Below, one piece after another: positions 50,301-59,460 of a stretch of DNA of 64,000 nt. Source of the stretch: Geosiphon pyriformis (lineage: Eukaryota > Glomeromycota > Glomeromycetes > Archaeosporales > Geosiphonaceae). A program made the translations under genes and the position numbers. The stretch covers positions 1,056,451 to 1,120,450 of the forward strand of contig JAAOMT010000134.1 of the NCBI GenBank assembly GCA_016748015.1, written 5' to 3'. Positions within the stretch are counted from its first letter, which is position 1. Each line of letters starts with the position of its first letter. The notes under the pieces were generated by a model that saw only the letters and a list, made by a program, of their open reading frames with translations, had not been told where the DNA came from and searched no databases.

Positions 50301-51720
50301 GTGAATATGATCTGGTATTTCCATTTTTCTTGGTTGCTTTCATCGCATGTACTGTGTCTTTATATACTTTTTTGGTTGTTCAATTTGACGTGTTTGGTTC
50401 AATAACTATGATTGGTTCCAGATCTCGTGGAATCTCATCTGGTTGAACTAGTATTCTTTGTACTTCCAGTTGTGGAATGTTATTGGTGGATGATGATGTT
50501 ATCTGGTAATATGATTTTAGTCAATTACCATGTGCTGCTTTGGCTAAGATTTTGTTGTTCCATCTTAGTTTATAAGCTCCATTTCCAAGAATTTCTTCTA
50601 TGTAAAATAGTCCATCCCATTTGGGGTCAAATTTTCTACTCCATTGTTTTTCCACTTTGGTGTAATGTAAAAGTACTTTGTTTCCAATCTTGAATTCAAC
50701 TGGTTTATCTATTAATTAGTTATCATGTCATTTTTTTTGCTTTTCTTGTGACTTTTGAATATTGTCAGCTGCCTTTTATTGTTTGTTTTCTAGAGTTTCC
50801 ATCAAGTCATATGTTCTTTTTAGCAATGTTTCCTGAAAATTATCTTTAGTTATTGGTTCAGTTAAATAAGTGGTGACTTTTATCTCAACTGGTAATGTTG
50901 CTGTTCTACCATATACTAATTCAAATGGTGTTGCTTGTGTAGTGTCCTGCTTCATTGTCTGATAAGCAAATAGTACTGATAGTATAAACAAATCCCATTT
51001 GTTCTGGTTTTTTTGACTGATCTTGGTAATTGCTTTACACAATGTTCTATTGAATCTTTCAACTAGTCCATTGGTTTGTGGGTGGTATGGTAATGACAGT
51101 GGTCTTTTAACTCCAAATCTTTGACTTAATTTTGCCAGTGTTCTGTTTACAAAATGAGTTCTTTGATTTGATAGTAGTTTTTTTGGACATCCATGTTGAC
51201 AGATCAAATCTTAATGGACGAATTCAGCAATGGATTCTGCATCTGCTCTTTGAATGGCTTTTGCTTCTGGCCATTTAGTGAGATAATTTATAGTTACTGC
51301 CATATATCTGTTGCCTCTACTGGTAATTGTTAATGGTCCGACTAAGTCAATTCCAATGTGATCAAATAGTTGTTTCACTTTGATTGGTCTTAATGGTTCA
51401 CTGGGTCTTGTTCCTCTTCTTCTCTGACAAGCATCACAATTTTGAACATATTGGATGATGTCTGGATATATTGATGGCCAATAGTATCTTTTTCTAGTTC
51501 TTTCTATGGTTGCTTCTTTATGAAAATGTTCTGCTGTTGGGTCTGAATGCATATTAAATAATATTGTCTCTTTCTCTGGTTCTGTAATTACTCTGATTGG
51601 TTGATCTGGATTTCTTCTGTTTTTTTGGTAAAGTATATTTTGATGGTTGATAAAATATTTTGATTGTTGTTTTATGTTTTTTTGTTCTTTTTGAGATAAT
51701 TTCTCTTTGAACAATTGGGT
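50300..51720 (-). pseudogene. Element 2 integrase
   Basis: The HHCC zinc domain is complete (MHSDPTAEHFH then CDACQRR). The catalytic core shows FDHIGIDLVGPLTI (Asp), KKLLSNQRTHFVN (Asn where Asp is expected) and HPQTNGLVERFNRTL (Glu). The C-terminal segment includes VLLHYTKVEKQWSRKFDPKW, a typical gypsy integrase tail, and DGLFYIEEILGNGAYKL. One stop splits the core at 51,208. Frame differs by one from the upstream RT/RNase H. Confidence 0.88.
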
Positions 51721-51799
51721 ATTTATATAATGTTGAAGTTGTTATTATTTTTGTATATTCATTTTTTTATTATATTTTTGAATTGAAATGTTTTTTTTT

Positions 51800-53172
51800 T
51801 TTTTAGATTTGTCTCATTCATAACAATCTGTCAGCATTTCCATTGTCTTTTTTCTTTTTATAATGTACTGTATAATTAAATGGTGAAAGTTCTATTTTTC
51901 ATCTGGCATGATGATCATCTGCAAATTTTTGTTTCTGAATTGAAGTCAATCTCTTGTGATTGGTATAAACATCAAACTTTTGGCTCAAGTATTCTCTCTA
52001 TTTTATAACTGCTCAATAGATAGCTAAGTGTTCTAATGCTGGAGTTCCATAGTTCTTCTCAGCTGGACTTAAGCTTCTACTGGCATAAGCTACTGGATGT
52101 TCTCTTCCATCTGGTTTTTTCTGTGACAGCACTGCTCCCAATGCTTGGCCAGATGCATTGGTAGTGATGATGAATAGTTTGCTGTAATCTGAATACATTA
52201 ATACTAAAGCTTGGATAAGCTTTCTTCTTAATATGTCAAAAGCTTCTTGTTGGGTTTCTGTCCATTTATACTTCACATTCTTTGTTTGGAGTTGGTGTAG
52301 TAGTTAAGTTATTTTAAAAAAGTCCTTGATGAAGCAGCAATAGTATCCGGCAAGTCCCAAAAATACTCTCAATTCTGTGAGATTATTTGGTACTGGAAAG
52401 TTTTTGACAATCTCTATCTTGTCTGAATCTGTTTTGATTCCATCTTTACTCACTACATGTCCCAAAAACTTGAGTTCAGTTTTTCCAAAGAAACATTTAG
52501 TTGCATTTAGTTTCAATCCGGCTCTTTTTAATCTTTTGAACACTTGTTGAAGATAATGTAAATGATCATCGAATATTTTTGAGAACACATTAGTGTTATC
52601 CAAGTATACAACTACTGATTTCCATAGTAGTCCAGTATAGACAATTTCTATGAGCCATTGGAATGTTGCTGGGACATTTATCAAGCCAAATGGCATGACT
52701 TCAAATTCAAAATTCCCTTCTTTTGTAGTAAATGCTGTTTTTTCTTTGTCAGTTGGATCCATGGCTACTTGTCAGTAACCACTGTCTAGATCTAATGTTG
52801 AGAACCATTTATTTCCTCCAAAAGCATTGAATAGTTCTTGAATTTTTGGAGTTGGATAGCTATCACCTTTAATCACTCCATTCAGTTTTCAATAATCCAC
52901 ACAAAAGCGGATTTTTCTATTTTTCTTTCAGACTAGTACTACTGGTAATGACTATGGACTTATTGATGGCTGAATTAGCCTATTGTCAAGCATCCAGTTG
53001 ATTTCTTGACAAATAATCTCATGGCTAGCTGGTGGTACTCTGTATGCTCTTTGCTTAATTGGCATTGCATCTTCAGTCTTGATCTGATGCTGGATGATAT
53101 TGGTGTGGCCAAATTCATTTTCACTTGTAAAGATGTCATTGAAATTATTGAGCAATATTTTGAGCTGCATCT
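51800..53172 (-). pseudogene. Element 2 reverse transcriptase and RNase H
   Basis: In one frame: LLNNFNDIFTSENEFG (linker), IKQRAYRVPPASHEII, IRFCVDY-stop-KLNG, WFSTLDLDSGY-stop-QVAMD, VMPFGLINVPATFQ, and VVYLDNTNVFSK, with YLDN instead of YxDD. Then come FLGHVVSKDGIKTD, FLGLAGYYCCFIKDF and RNase H (FIITTNASGQALGAVLSQK, AYASRSLSPAEKNYG). The stops sit at Arg and Trp positions (CGA or TGG to TGA). In TTNASG the first RNase H Asp is also Asn. Confidence 0.9.
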
Positions 53173-53173
53173 G

Positions 53174-54277
53174 TTAAAGTAGATCTAAGTTGCCCATGTT
53201 TGTTTGTTCCAATTGTTCCAGTTGGAGCAAATAATATTCACTTCGTCTATAGATGGTTTGTGATGTAATGTCTACATATCCACAAAGCTGTGGAAAATCT
53301 GGAATATGGTTTGGCAGTTGGTCCTTAACTTTGGTGGTTAAATATCCAATGACAGTTCCTTTTGGTATTTCAATAACACGTCCCATTGTGTTGTAGATGG
53401 GAATTTTGATATGGTTATGGCTCTTGGCTGGTATGTATAGATTGATAAGTCCAATTTTTTCTGATTTACAAAGGGTTGCTTCTGCTTCAAAAATCTGTTC
53501 TTGCTTCTTCTCTCTCTTTTCTATTGCTAACATGTATTGGCTATATGGTAGAATGGAAATTGTTTGACCAGTTGAGATTATTTCTTCTTGGCCAATAATT
53601 TCTTCCTTCACTATATTGACTGGTATATCTATTTTACCCATTGATCCGAATCCTTGTATCCCTCTAACTGTAATCCCTAATTTTTTTCTGTTTTCCACTA
53701 ACATTAACTGAGCTATTTTTACCAGAGGTAGGAATATTGCTTGTGCTATTTTTTCATTTGGGTCTATGGTATATGCTTTTTCTGAATTATTTTGTAGCAT
53801 AGCAATAATATTTCCTACATATTCTGCATCAATTATTCCTCCTTTGATGTTTATCCCTTTATTCACTAAACTACTTCTAGATACTAGTTGAATTATTGTT
53901 GTTGCTGGAATTTCCAATGCTACTTTGAGATCAATGCAGGTGTGTAAATGTGGTTCCAATTTAATGGGATTTTTTCCTGGATATCTCAGATCAAACCCTG
54001 CATCAGTATTGTATGCATGTTCAAGCATGATATCTTCATTATTATCGCTGAACCATTTCAGTTCCTGTTCCTTGGTAAGGTCAGGAAGTATGATAAATGT
54101 TTTGGGATATGAATCAGAGTTTAAATTGTCATAATTTGTGTTGCTAATTGGAGTGGAGCTGGAACCATTGTTTTTGTCATCATTATTGTCGGAGTTTGAA
54201 TCAGGATTGAAAACTGATTCCAATTCCAATGCGCAGCTGCTCATTGGTTTGTTTCCTTCAGGGATTGTGTAGATCAT
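53174..54277 (-). CDS. dUTPase domain and pre-RT linker of element 2
   Basis: Open for 367 codons, the longest intact frame in the window. Residues 91-218 are a trimeric-type dUTPase with all five motifs: DAGFDLR (92-98), SRSSL (133-137), GGIIDAEYVGNI (146-157), KIAQAIFL (176-183) and RGIQGFGSMG (205-214). In the last, Met replaces the usual Thr/Ser. The motif III Asp and Tyr and the motif I Asp are kept. Residues 1-90 are an Asn/Asp/Ser-rich linker; 270-367 are the beta-rich linker that precedes RT (GRVIEIPKGTVIGYLTTK). dUTPase hydrolyses dUTP and would limit uracil in cDNA. Such domains in Pol are known from some retroviruses. Confidence 0.93.
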   Translation of the reverse strand: MIYTIPEGNKPMSSCALELESVFNPDSNSDNNDDKNNGSSSTPISNTNYDNLNSDSYPKTFIILPDLTKEQELKWFSDNNEDIMLEHAYNTDAGFDLRYPGKNPIKLEPHLHTCIDLKVALEIPATTIIQLVSRSSLVNKGINIKGGIIDAEYVGNIIAMLQNNSEKAYTIDPNEKIAQAIFLPLVKIAQLMLVENRKKLGITVRGIQGFGSMGKIDIPVNIVKEEIIGQEEIISTGQTISILPYSQYMLAIEKREKKQEQIFEAEATLCKSEKIGLINLYIPAKSHNHIKIPIYNTMGRVIEIPKGTVIGYLTTKVKDQLPNHIPDFPQLCGYVDITSQTIYRRSEYYLLQLEQLEQTNMGNLDLL

Positions 54278-55200
54278 GTGTGGTGGTGGATTGTAAATAA
54301 GATCACACTTATTACAATATTGAAACTCACAAAGAATTAAGCAGTGTTAACATAGTTGAGTATTCAATTGTTCTAGGCATTGCTCTTGCTTTTCTCTTGT
54401 GGGTGCTAACTCCTGGTAGTGTTCATGAAATTGTTCTGGATCTAGAAGATTTATAACTGGTTCTGGGTCCCAGTCAAGTTCTATAGGTTCTGGTGGGTTG
54501 TTTTTGATTTCTCTGATTTCTTCAGGTGATGCTCCTTCTATCTTGGCCATTGCCATTCTCCAGATCTCGTCATCATCATGTGGGCAACTGTCTAATTGCT
54601 GCACAGTTCTTCTCCAAGCAGCTTCTATTGGAGTTCCTTTCTTGACCCAGTCACTGATGAGGATTGTGTACTGACACAAAGTGTCGCATATTCCTCCTCG
54701 ACCAGGAATGTCGTTCCACATTCCTTCATTGAGTAAGGTTTTATCACAAGCTAGGCAAGGTTTGTTGTCCCATTTTTCTTGTCTTTTTGGTTGTCCAAAG
54801 TGTTCTATAATACATGTGCAGCAGTAAAATTTGGTCGCCGTTTGGTATTCCTCATCATTGCCACAGTATGTGCCCATTGACGACAATTTCTTGCTGCAAT
54901 TGACACATATTAATTTGGGTTGACAATAAGTAAACTGTTGTGGTAAAACATAAGTGTCTGAAATATAAGTATTGTTGACTTGAGTAATGTCTTTTTCTTT
55001 TCCTTTCCTTTTGTCTCTTCCTTTATCTTCTTCCCACTCCCAATTTACTGTTAGTTTGCTGTCGTCATTGTTGGTCCATATCAGATCATCAGTTTCCCAG
55101 GTGAGTTTTTCTTTTTGTTTTTCTTTTACTGGCTCGTTCCATGATAGTATTGACAACAGTTTGTTGTGGTCGTTATTGGCCCACAACACTTGATACATCT
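54278..55200 (-). CDS. Cys-rich putative zinc-binding module of element 2
   Basis: Open for 283 codons (55,198-54,347), then continuing past one stop to about 54,278. An acidic/Lys-rich start (about 80 residues) is followed by CVNCSKK, a second pair in FYCCTCI, CLACDK, CDTLC, and after the stop LCEFQYCNKCD. Four to five CxxC-like pairs suggest two or more zinc sites. A helical stretch sits between them (EEIREIKNNPPEPIELDW). The same order is seen in element 3 and a decayed piece in element 0. It lies between protease and dUTPase in the same frame. I recognise no known family. Confidence 0.7.
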
Positions 55201-55384
55201 CCTAAGTAGGTTTCAGTTTTTTTTCTTCCAGTTCCATTAATGGTGTGGAGAGATGATTTGATTTAAAATGACCACAGATAGCTGGTACCCTTGTATGTTG
55301 GTTATGCTGACTGAGTTGGACCTCTTGTGTGTTTCAATCCATAATGGTGCTGGCTTTGGGCAGCCAATTATTGCCAATGAGGGC

Positions 55385-55948
55385 CTAGTACTGAGTGGCT
55401 TCCATTACCAGTACTTTAATTGGTATAATAATGCTGTTGACTTCTATGGGTAGATTGTCAATCTCTCCAATAGGTGTTTTGGTCATTCCATTGGCTGTAA
55501 TAATTTTGGTGCTGGCAGCATGATCAACTCGGTGACTTAATTGATCCATGAGTTGTCTGGTAATGATGCTGTTAGCTGATCCACTATTTAAGATCAGTTT
55601 AATAAAGTGTCCATCAATTTTCACATCAGTATATATAGCCATGATAGATTTTTCTTTTAGAGTGGCTCCACTGAATAGTAGTACTGTTGTGGTTTCCTCA
55701 AGTTTAAAGGGAAAGATGGTGGCCAATGATTTGTCATTGGTAACAGTTGCTGGTAGGATGTTGTTAGTAAGTGTTATTTGTTGATGGGGTTCTGAGTTGT
55801 TGGTGGTGGCGTTTTCTGGAATAACCAGAAGACTTAAATAGTGTTGCGAATTTGGGTTTTGGTTGAAACTGGTACCCAAATTCTGAGATCGTGATCCAGT
55901 AAGTTGATAAGAGAAGCTGGAGATCGGTTGGTGAATGACCATCACCAA
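55385..55948 (-). pseudogene. Element 2 retropepsin-like protease
   Basis: The segment contains FIKLILNSGSANSIITRQL, an aspartic protease active-site region in which the catalytic Asp is Asn (AAT), while element 3 keeps GAT at this position. ITANGMTKTPIGEID and IKVLVMEATQYQALIG follow as the second half of the retropepsin fold. As it stands it should be inactive. Confidence 0.85.
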
Positions 55949-55949
55949 T

Positions 55950-58075
55950 CTCCAGTTTTGGGTGATTCTGGGTCTGGGATCTCCTGATGTTATTTGAGCT
56001 GGGTTTTGAAGCAGTGTTTGGATTGATTGTTAAGGCTGATAGATTATTTGTGGCTGTGATTGATATATTACTGGTGGCTGTGGCTGGTAAATTGTTTGTG
56101 GTTGATAAATTGGGGTTTGATATGCTAATAGTTGATAGATTGGTTGCTGCATCATCGGCAGGTAAGTGGTTTGATATTGTGCTAAGTTTGATTGATGATT
56201 CAGAGTTGGGAACCAGTGATCGGGGCTTTGATATTGATTTTCCAATCATTGGTTATTTATATGCTGGTGGCAGTTGATTTGGATATGTTTTTGTTTACCA
56301 CAATAGTGGCAGATATGCATTTTCTGTTGCCATTGTTAATTGGTCAATGAAGATGGACGTAATTGGTTCTGTGAATAATTAGAGTTTTCTTGATTATGGC
56401 ATCGTTGTGATGGTTGATAAATTGTCTGATTGTTGTTAGCTAAGTATTCCTCTATCTTCTGATTAATTGTTTCACTGAATTTCTCCAATTTGGAATCCAA
56501 TTCAGATAATCCGTTCATCACTAGATTAACAGCTTGGGCGTGGTTGGCTTTTAACTTAGTTGATTCGAAATCTCTGGCACAGGTGACTGCATTTTAAAGG
56601 ATGCCTGAATGCAACAGATGTACATGTTGCAAGATACTGCTGTACAGGCCACAGATAAACTGGTTGAGGATCTGTGACACTGTAAAATAGTTGGCATTAA
56701 TTGCTTGGATTTGGTGCAAGTTTTTATGAAAGCATCCTAGGTAAGTAGTAACTGCTTTAGTTTCTCTTTGTTTCATGGTAGTAAATGAATTGACTAGGTG
56801 ATTGATACTGTTATTGTTGCTGAAGTATCTTAATAATTCCATTTTGAAGGCATTGAAGTCTTGTGGTTTATTAATCAAGCTCTAATATCATGAATTGGTG
56901 GTATTCTTGAGGAAGTAGGAAATGAGTTGCATTGCTCAGGCATCATTCCATTCATTGGCTGTGATGGTTTTTTCCATGTCGTTCAACCATACTTGAGCAT
57001 CATCCTCTTTGCTGGTAAAATTTTCGAGTTTTGCAATTGGTGCATAGGCTATTGGGTCTAAATTGGGTTGTTGTAATGGCTGTTGAAGCAGTTGTTGTAT
57101 GGATTCGGCTATTAGATTAATTAGTGGTTAATCAATGACAATTATTGAAGGTAAGTTTTGTTGGTTAATTAAGTTGGGGTTTTGGTTGTTTTTATTTGGC
57201 TAAGCTTGAAAATTTGGAGTTTTGATTTCTGGATTTTTTTGGTTTGGATTTTTTGGAGTGTGAATGTTTGGGGTTTCAAATTCCGGGTTTTCTGGGATCG
57301 GGTTTTGGTATGTAAATTCCTGATCCTCAGATTCTTCTTCCTTTTTTTCTTGTTCTCTTTCCGATTCTGTGACTTTTCAAGGACTCGTGGTTCCGAAATC
57401 TGGTTAAGGTGGTGGTGATCAAAATCCTGATGGTGTTGGTGATCATGATTTAAATCCTTCAAAATATGCACCATATGGTCTTAATAAGTCTTCTTTCCTT
57501 TGTTTACTTTGAAATGAGAATTGTCCAAATGTTGATGTCACATTCAATGTGGATGCGCCTGTTGATGTGATATTGATGGCACTTCCAGAAGTATAATGAT
57601 ATGATGGATTGGTGAGTAATTCAACTCTGTGTTTCTTTCAAGTAGGTGGTTGTATTCCTTTGGGTGTTACTGCTGGTGTTTGTAGTTTTCTTTTGTCTTT
57701 ACTTGCATAAGTGATTGGGTATCTCTGTTGGGTGTGATGTTCAATTTTTTTATTAATCTCAATGATGATAGATGTGAAATTATAGTTTGTTGGTAAGCTG
57801 CTGTTTTGGATTAATTTATTGTAAAAAGTCTCCCTTGCTGATTCAATGTTTGTTGCTGTTCTTAATAAGTAGGCAATTTTTTCATTGATGTAAAAGTTGA
57901 AGGCTGATTCTGCTAATATGTAATTTGGAGTTAATCCCAAGTGTTGACAGTAGTGTTGAAATAAGAATTTTGTGAATCCTAAATGGTTTGCTTCTATGTT
58001 TTTTGATTCTGCCACTTTTGGATGGGGTTGTTGGTGCTGGTTTTTTGTAAGATTATACCTCACAGGGAGCACCAA
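55950..58075 (-). pseudogene. Element 2 gag polyprotein
   Basis: One frame from 58,075: N-terminal domain (HLGFTKFLFQHYCQHLGL), Pro/Lys/Glu linker, capsid (LENFTSKEDDAQVWLNDMEK; FKMELLRYFSNNNSINHL at about 56,840; LNQFICGLYSSILQHV), then a CCHC knuckle CHYCGKQKHIQINC (about 56,300) and a Tyr/Gln/Pro-rich repeat tail (IYQPQ). Stops at a few Trp/Gln positions. The knuckle is intact here but not in element 3. Confidence 0.85.
58058..58074 (-). promoter_or_regulatory. Primer binding site of element 2
   Basis: The minus strand reads TGGTGCTCCCTGTGAGG two bases after the LTR end, complementary to a tRNA ending CCA. Confidence 0.7.
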
Positions 58076-58076
58076 A

Positions 58077-58535
58077 TGTTACAGATGATTATTTGAAGTC
58101 TCAAAGCAAATAACAAACCTGTAACTTGGTGTTTAATTGATTGATAATGCTGGTAATACTGGTACATTGGTTGTATTTGAAGGTTTTAGAGTTGAGTCCT
58201 TTGTATAATGAACAGAGATTCTTTGTTGATGTTATTTACAGTTAGTTTGTGTAAGTGTTTCCCAATTTCTTTCTCAGCTTGGTGGCTGGATTTATTTTGG
58301 CAGTCATGCCCTTCTGGTAAGCTATCCAATAATATATATAATGCTACCCTTATTTCTGGGTCTTTTACCAGGCTATTCGTGACATCAATAACTCAGCACT
58401 TTTAATCAATTAGTATACAACAAAATCAAATAAAAGAAGTAAAAGAAAATAAAAAAATGTAAGAAATAAGCCAAGATAATTTGCATGTTAGTATTCCGTC
58501 AATAGCTGTGATCAAGAGCTATTGTTCCAGTGTGG
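58077..58535 (-). repeat. 5' LTR of element 2, truncated by insertion of element 3
   Basis: It aligns with 48,792-49,250 of the other LTR without an indel. The differences are almost all transitions. The remainder should lie on the far side of element 3, beyond the window. Confidence 0.9.
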
Positions 58536-59401
58536 TGTTATTCATAGAAATATAAGGAATATATATATTAGCATAGTTATTAACCAATTAGAAATAGATG
58601 TAGTAAAATGTGGAATTTCAGGATTCCTCTTAGAAATTGCAGGATTCCAGGAATTCCAGAATTCTTATAAGGAATCACAGGATTCCAGAATTCCAGAATT
58701 CCTCTCAAAGAAATTGTAGAATTCCAGGAATCTCAGGATTCCTGTTGTGAAAAATTGAGGAATTAAGGAATCTCAATTATGTATATATAGCAGTAGGATT
58801 AGAAGCTAAAAAAAAGACAGACCTCTCAGTTTAGATTTCATCTAGACAATTTTCCAAACCACAAATAAATAACTGTTTGTTATTTCAAACTCGCTGCCAC
58901 TATCAATACTTTATGTTGATAGTAATTGATACTTAACCATGCTAGAACAATAGCTCTTGATCATGGCTATTAATGGAATACTAACTTGCAAACTGCCTTG
59001 GCTTATTTTTTTTCTTTTTTTCTTTTTCTTTTTTTTTCTTTATTTCTTGTTGTTGTTTATTAATTCTATTAAGGATTAATGCATGGAGTACTGACATCAG
59101 GATAAACATGACTGGTAAAAGACCCAGAAATAAGAGTAAAACACTCAATTGAGGATAGCTTACCAGGAAGAATACTGGCCATCAAGCTGAGAAAAAAATT
59201 GACAAAACTGTGGTTTCGGAAAGCTACAGATAAAACTATTACCATTGAATTTCTGTCCATTATACAAAGAACTCAACCAAACCCTTCGGATACAAACCTT
59301 TCAGACACAAATCTTCAGATTACTATCAACTGCAACTAGATTTGAGTACCAAGTTATGGGTTTGTTATTTAATTCAACACCAGAAATAGTCACTTGTAAT
59401 A
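58536..59401 (+). repeat. 5' LTR of element 3
   Basis: It begins TGTTATTCATAG and ends CTTGTAATA (family end TAACA). The U3 array at about 58,615-58,770 is built on GGAATTCC/CCAGAATTCC units. TATA-like GTATATATAG lies at 58,781-58,790. A pyrimidine tract lies at 59,007-59,045. The second half is the reverse complement of LTR2. Confidence 0.9.
58615..58790 (+). promoter_or_regulatory. GGAATTCC-type array plus TATA box in U3 of element 3
   Basis: At least eight occurrences of AGGATTCC, CAGGAATTCC or CCAGAATTCC lie directly before GTATATATAG. It occupies the same place as the unrelated palindrome array in the LTR of element 2. A transcription factor role is inferred from position. Confidence 0.5.
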
Positions 59402-59403
59402 TT

Positions 59404-59420
59404 TGGTGCTCCCTGTAAGG
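59404..59420 (+). promoter_or_regulatory. Primer binding site of element 3
   Basis: TGGTGCTCCCTGTAAGG, two bases after the LTR, one base different from element 2. Confidence 0.7.
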
Positions 59421-59460
59421 TATAATCCTACAGAGAACCAGCACCAACACAAATTTAAAA

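Larger units (their letters stand above)
48792..58535 (-). mobile_element. Element 2: near-complete Ty3/gypsy-type retrotransposon carrying a dUTPase
   Basis: On the minus strand: 5' LTR (58,535-58,077, partial), primer binding site, gag, protease, Cys-rich module, dUTPase, RT, RNase H, integrase, polypurine tract, 3' LTR (49,673-48,792). The polyprotein stays in one frame from 58,075 to about 51,800, interrupted by stops only. A single frame change at an A14 run (about 51,790-51,803) precedes the integrase. Its 3' LTR lies inside the LTR of element 1, and its 5' LTR is broken by element 3. Confidence 0.9.
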
